A DNA stretch of 64,000 nt. It comes from Adiantum capillus-veneris (taxonomy: Eukaryota > Streptophyta > Polypodiopsida > Polypodiales > Pteridaceae). The stretch spans positions 79,074,412-79,138,411 of the forward strand of contig CM043963.1 in NCBI GenBank assembly GCA_014529385.2, written 5' to 3'. A program made the translations under genes and the position numbers. The first letter of the stretch is position 1, and each line of letters starts with the position of its first letter. Shown here piece by piece: positions 60,101 to 64,000 of this stretch. Below the pieces are notes generated by a model. That model ran no database searches. It was not told the DNA's origin and saw only the letters and a program-made list of their open reading frames with translations.

Positions 60101-61780
60101 TATTGGCATGTCTATCTTCCTATGTCCTTTCAACAAGTGGGAGCAAAAGTCTCTTCATAATCTACACCGTTTTGTTGTGCATAGCCTTTTGCAACAAGTC
60201 GAGCCTTATAGCAATCAATCTCACCATCCGGCTTACGTTTCAACTTGTAAACCCACTTTGCACAATGGCCTTTTTGCCAAGAGACAAATTACATAAAGTC
60301 CACTTGTCATTTTCTACAAGTGAATCATATTTTGATTACATGGCAACCATCCAATTTTTTGAATTTTGTGCTTCATCAGAAGATGGAGGTTCCTCAACAC
60401 CACATAAATTGGAAACAAGTTGCAGCCAAAGCATACAATCTGATGCATAAGATGCATGGCAAGAACCTGAATGAGTACGACTAGACAAAGGTGCATCCAA
60501 TTTACTGTCACGCAAAGTATGCACCAACCATTTTGGCATATCTCTAGCCTGCTCATTCTCAGCCCTTTCCTCATTAAGTACATCATGTACATTTGCACTA
60601 GAAATTGATTGATCTATAATATTTTCAAAAACCCCCATAGGCTGTACATTTGCCTCATTGGAATTTACATTCAACTTCCACAACTAAAAAGAGGAAATAA
60701 AATGTCATAAATGTCCTGTGAGCTTACAAGATAGCAAAGGCTCAATACAATCTTCCACAAACACAACATCCCATGAAACTAAGATACGCTTTGTTTGCAG
60801 ATAGTACAATGTATAGCCTTTGCTTTCAGCATTATAACCAACAAAAACACACTTGACATCCTAATCATCCAATTTTTTGTGTTGCATTTGTGGCACCAAA
60901 GCATAAGCCAAACACCCAAAAATGTGCATGTGATCAATAGATGGCTTTCTATCATGCCATGCTCCATATGGACTCATACAATGCAAATCTTTCGTATGAC
61001 ACTTATTCAGTACATAAGTGGCACACATGATGGCCTCAAGCCAAAACGAATGTGGTAAAAGCTTGAATTTTAGCCATACATCTTGCCATCTCCGTAATCA
61101 ACCTCTTCTTCTTTTCAGCAACACCATTTTGTTGAGGTATATATGACATTGAACATCAATCTTTTATCCCACGACTAGCCAAAAATGCATTAAATTCATG
61201 AGACATACACTCCCCTCCTCAATCGGAATGAAGGGTACCCATAGTACATTGAACATCGATCATTTATCCCACAACTAGCCAAAAATGCATTAAATACATG
61301 AGACATATACTCCCCCCCTCGATCGGAATGAAGGTTACCCATAGTATATTTAGAGACACTTTCAGCCATAGCCAAAAATTTCTTGAAGCACATATAAACA
61401 CTTTGGACTTCACCTTAAGAGGATACACCCATGCATGCCTGGAGTAATCATCAATAAAAGTTACAAAGTAAAGGTAATTAATTTCCCAAGGATGTATTTT
61501 GCATGGGCCCTCAAACATCACTATGCACAAGCTGCAACCTGCATGTAGCCCTAACTGAACCATCCGTTGGAAGCTTCGAATGTTGCATCTTACCCAAAAT
61601 ATAGCCTTTACAAACATGATTCTCACGTGCTTCAAGAGGCGGCAAAGAAGCAACCATATTTGATTTTTGCAAATGCAGCAAACTAGAAAAATCTAGATGC
61701 CCAAAACGTGCATGCCAAAGTTTTTCATCTAAAATAGCCTTTGAATCCACAACTGCATTTGAAAATTTTTTCCACACTTT
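60095..61780 (-). pseudogene. copia pol remnant (GAG-pre-integrase, integrase, RT start)
   Basis: On the minus strand: LWHARFGHLDFSSLLHLQKS with KLPTDGSVRATCRLQLVHSD; then LYFVTFIDDYSRHAWVYPLK (integrase with first Asp) and GNLHSDRGGEYMSHVFNAFL (second Asp). Next are the C-terminal CVFVGYNAESKGYTLYY region and RT start EPPSSDEAQNSKNWMVAMQ. Frame changes and stops occur throughout. The left edge meets the gypsy LTR at about 60,100, cutting the RT before its catalytic box. It differs from the copia at 1-3,396. Confidence 0.88.
61148..61347. repeat. 100-bp tandem duplication inside the integrase
   Basis: ATTGAACATC[A/G]ATC begins copies at 61,148 and 61,248. Each encodes the second catalytic Asp segment (DRGGEY or a variant) on the minus strand, so this copy carries that motif twice. 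Confidence 0.9.
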
Positions 61781-62020
61781 TCATACAAAGTGATCTTATA
61801 TAGCCCACGACATAAGTAGACAGTTTCCTGACTATTTTCTAATTGCCTAGTGATGGTGTCATTAAGGTTTCTCAATTGTTTGTTTCTTCTTTTGTATTTG
61901 GATAGCCAGCTCTCCTATGTCCACATAGGACTCCAAAGGTGCCGGTTGTGGACAATCATTGTCTTCTACCACGCTATGTAGATTTCAATTGTCCTAAGGG
62001 AGGATCTATGTATATTTCAA

Positions 62021-62391
62021 TGAACTAAGGGAGGAGCTATGTAGAAGGATCACAAGACCCTCCTTCTGAGCAACAGTAGATTTCCTCACCCAGTGTCTGT
62101 CCACTACCTCTTGTCCGACGAGTTTTGACCAGCTTGTGACAATAAGAGGCAGTATGCATCTATCCCTGAGGTAGTGGCTGGTTACACTTGATGCAGGCTT
62201 CAAACAAAATCTCAGTCATTTCTTTGAATTGTGGTTTAGAGCTCGCTTTACTAGCCAATTCCTTCTGTGGAATTTTGCAAGCCTCAATTGTTAGCTATAG
62301 CAGCTGATTTGTAATGTGAATGAGCCGTTTGATTTGAATTTTCCACTGGCCCATTAGCAATTGAAATCTACATAGCTCCTCCCTTAGTTCA
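62021..62391. mobile_element. MITE candidate bounded by a perfect 25-bp inverted repeat
   Basis: TGAACTAAGGGAGGAGCTAT (plus five more bases) at 62,021-62,045 is exactly complementary to 62,367-62,391. A second partial copy, CTAAGGGAGGATCTATG, sits just outside at 61,994, and TATGTAGATTTCAATTG at 61,977 also matches the inner flank of the right arm. No clear target duplication. Confidence 0.6.
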
Positions 62392-62399
62392 CTGCCACG

Positions 62400-64000
62400 G
62401 TCTTGTGCTATGCATCTTGTACTTCTTGATTCTATGCCATCCATTCTGCAGTTGCCTCTTCATACCATGTTCAAAGCCCATCTGCTATTTCTAGATATTT
62501 GTTTTGATCTACTGGCTTTGTGTGAGGTGGAAAGAGAGCTGGAAAGAACCGAGGCAATCCAGCTTCCTTAATTGAAATAGCATATAGCAAGGCTGGGGAG
62601 TCAGGGTCAAATTCTAAGAAGTTTAGACTGACTAATTTTCTTGATGCATCATTTTCCTTGTAAGTCGACCCAGGTAAAATAGACACTTGAGCTGGGTTTC
62701 CTGTTCTCTGAGTGACATCTTGGTCTAGATTTCTCTGATGTTGGCCTTGTTGAGTTCTATTAATTCCTTGACTCTAAGATCCAGTACTCCTCTAGCACTT
62801 GTATGTAGGCTTGTTTCCTAGCAGTATTTCCACCTGAAGTTCCAATGACCTGAGATCTGCTGTGGTTAATTCTATGACTTTGGGATGCATCGCTCTATCA
62901 TTTCCAGTGAGGTCCCACTCTGGAATCATTTCCAGCACTTGAACACATGCATGTTGTGTTGGTAGTCGACAAATTGGTCATGTTGGATGACTTCCAGTTT
63001 GCCACCATGCGTCTGGCTCCCACATAGAGCGTCTGAAATCGCTCTAGATCTTAATAGATTGACTCATCATCCAAAAATTGGTCAATTTTAAGACTTCTTG
63101 CTCTTTGTAGACTCTTATTAAGTGTTGGCAACTCAGAGTATCTGGTAGGGTCAGAATCAGAATCAATGATGAGTAGCACAACTTTCCCTTTATTCAACGT
63201 TGAATCCACTTGGTCCTATTGTCCCCAGTTTGCTGTTGTGAATTTGGATGGTCTCTTGTTGGTGGGTCATGCTGCTCTGCTAGGTTTCTTGCTGTTTGAT
63301 TTGGAGGTGCATTTCCCATTGATGTGCCCCCAGCGAATGCTCCAGTGTTAATGCCCACCAGCTCCATCCTCATCATCATAATCATTATCAGGCTTTTGCT
63401 AGTATTGTTGATCTTGATCCTGTTTTTTGTCATCCTCTTCCTCATAATCATCCTCATATTTTTGTCTATCGGTGAAGTCCATCGGATAGCTTCATTGACC
63501 AGTGTGGTAGTGTATTGTCTTGCTTTTCCTGTGAGTTTTGTCTAGATTGTCTCAATGAAAGTTTCAAGATCAGATACATTAAGCGCTAAATCCCCATTCT
63601 TATCCACAATCTGCACTAAATTGTGGTAGATTTATTTTTGGGATATGGCATCCTTTGTTACTTGATGTGTTTTGAACAAATCTCTTAAATCTTATCTTTT
63701 AGCTTCTAGCAGTGTCTGGTAGCGATCAACATCCCTCATAGCATCTTCCTTTGATTCTTGAATAATCTTATTTTCTTGGAGAAGGTTGTGGATTTTCTTT
63801 TCTAGTGCTTCCTTCTCCCTTTTGTGTTGTTGTTCTTGTATCTAAATAGCCAGGTTTTTGGCTGCCCAATTTGTCTTTTTCTCCCTTAGCTTCTTCAGCT
63901 TCTCCTAGGCTTGCTGAAGTTCTTGTTGAAGTGTTGCATTGCTACTGGAGCTGGAGCTTTGTGCTTCCATCATTTGTCCAATAGCATTTACTATCGTATA
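62400..64000 (-). pseudogene. Decayed minus-strand coding region of unknown family
   Basis: From the window's right edge leftward I read a coiled-coil start (LKKLREKKTNWAAKN, IQEQQHKREKEALEKKIHNL, LLQENKIIQESKEDAMRD), a segment NVSDLETFIETI then GKARQYTTTLVNEAIRW, an Asn/Gln-rich linker, and near 62,686-62,471 KLVSLNFLEFDPDSPALLYA then SIKEAGLPRFFPALFPPHTK. Stops interrupt every 40-80 codons. It may be an N-terminal gag-like protein of a retroelement or a host gene relic; I do not recognise it. The start lies beyond the window. Confidence 0.4.

Noticed and set aside
63166-63545. Plus-strand hydrophobic frame (Ile/Leu-rich) suggesting a membrane protein
   Set aside because: Antisense of an Asn/Asp/Met-rich linker in the minus-strand decayed coding region.

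Overview
This is repeat-rich nuclear DNA of a land plant. Ty1-copia, Ty3-gypsy, CACTA (En/Spm) and MITE-like elements are present with plant-type priming sites. Several pentatricopeptide-repeat (PPR) remnants read like the large PPR families of seed-free plants, so a fern or related lineage is my best guess, but this is weak inference. Long GA/TC microsatellites are frequent. I see no intact ordinary host gene, no rRNA or tRNA gene and no CRISPR array. Nearly everything recognisable is a mobile element, mostly decayed by stop codons and frameshifts.

Layout. 1-3,396: a minus-strand Ty1-copia element with its 5' LTR, cut by the window edge. 4.3-8 kb: local duplications and a broken minus-strand PPR gene. 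9.8-12 kb: a TATA-box promoter candidate, a 152-bp AT-rich satellite and a short basic coding exon. 12,650-14,598: a compact LTR element bounded by a perfect 5-bp target duplication. 14.8-15.3 kb: a copia RT/RNase H scrap followed by a 99-bp tandem repeat. 15.4-20 kb: a decayed Ty3-gypsy element with a gypsy-type priming site and gag. 21.9-23.5 kb: a duplicated block with long TC runs.

24.2-34.5 kb is the most unusual part. It holds a plus-strand split gene with a coiled coil, a RING-like zinc motif and a basic tail (25,095-27,304). Next is a plus-strand FCP1/NIF-type phosphatase ORF with its HAD motifs (27,683-28,543). Facing them is a large minus-strand transposase-like gene with introns (29,137 to about 34,450). 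The non-coding DNA in and between these genes is packed with short half-sites, mostly arranged as the dyad CCACT-N4-AGTGG. The half-sites are nearly absent from the exons and from the rest of the window, which suggests the three genes form one mobile or co-amplified unit.

35.8-37.5 kb is a truncated CACTA tnp2 pseudogene. 38.2-53.4 kb is one Ty3-gypsy element broken by nested insertions. A 735-bp TIR element sits in its integrase (41,856-42,590). A 9-bp-TSD, MULE-like MITE sits in the integrase C-terminus, and an 8.6-kb CACTA element (44,200-52,792; tnp2 plus a second ORF, with large satellite blocks) is inserted inside that MITE. A second MITE copy at 43,446-43,687 supplies the empty-site comparison.

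53.4-60 kb is mostly unassigned, ending in a gypsy polypurine tract and LTR start. 60.1-61.8 kb is a minus-strand copia pol remnant. 62-64 kb holds a 25-bp perfect inverted repeat and a decayed minus-strand coding region of unknown family.
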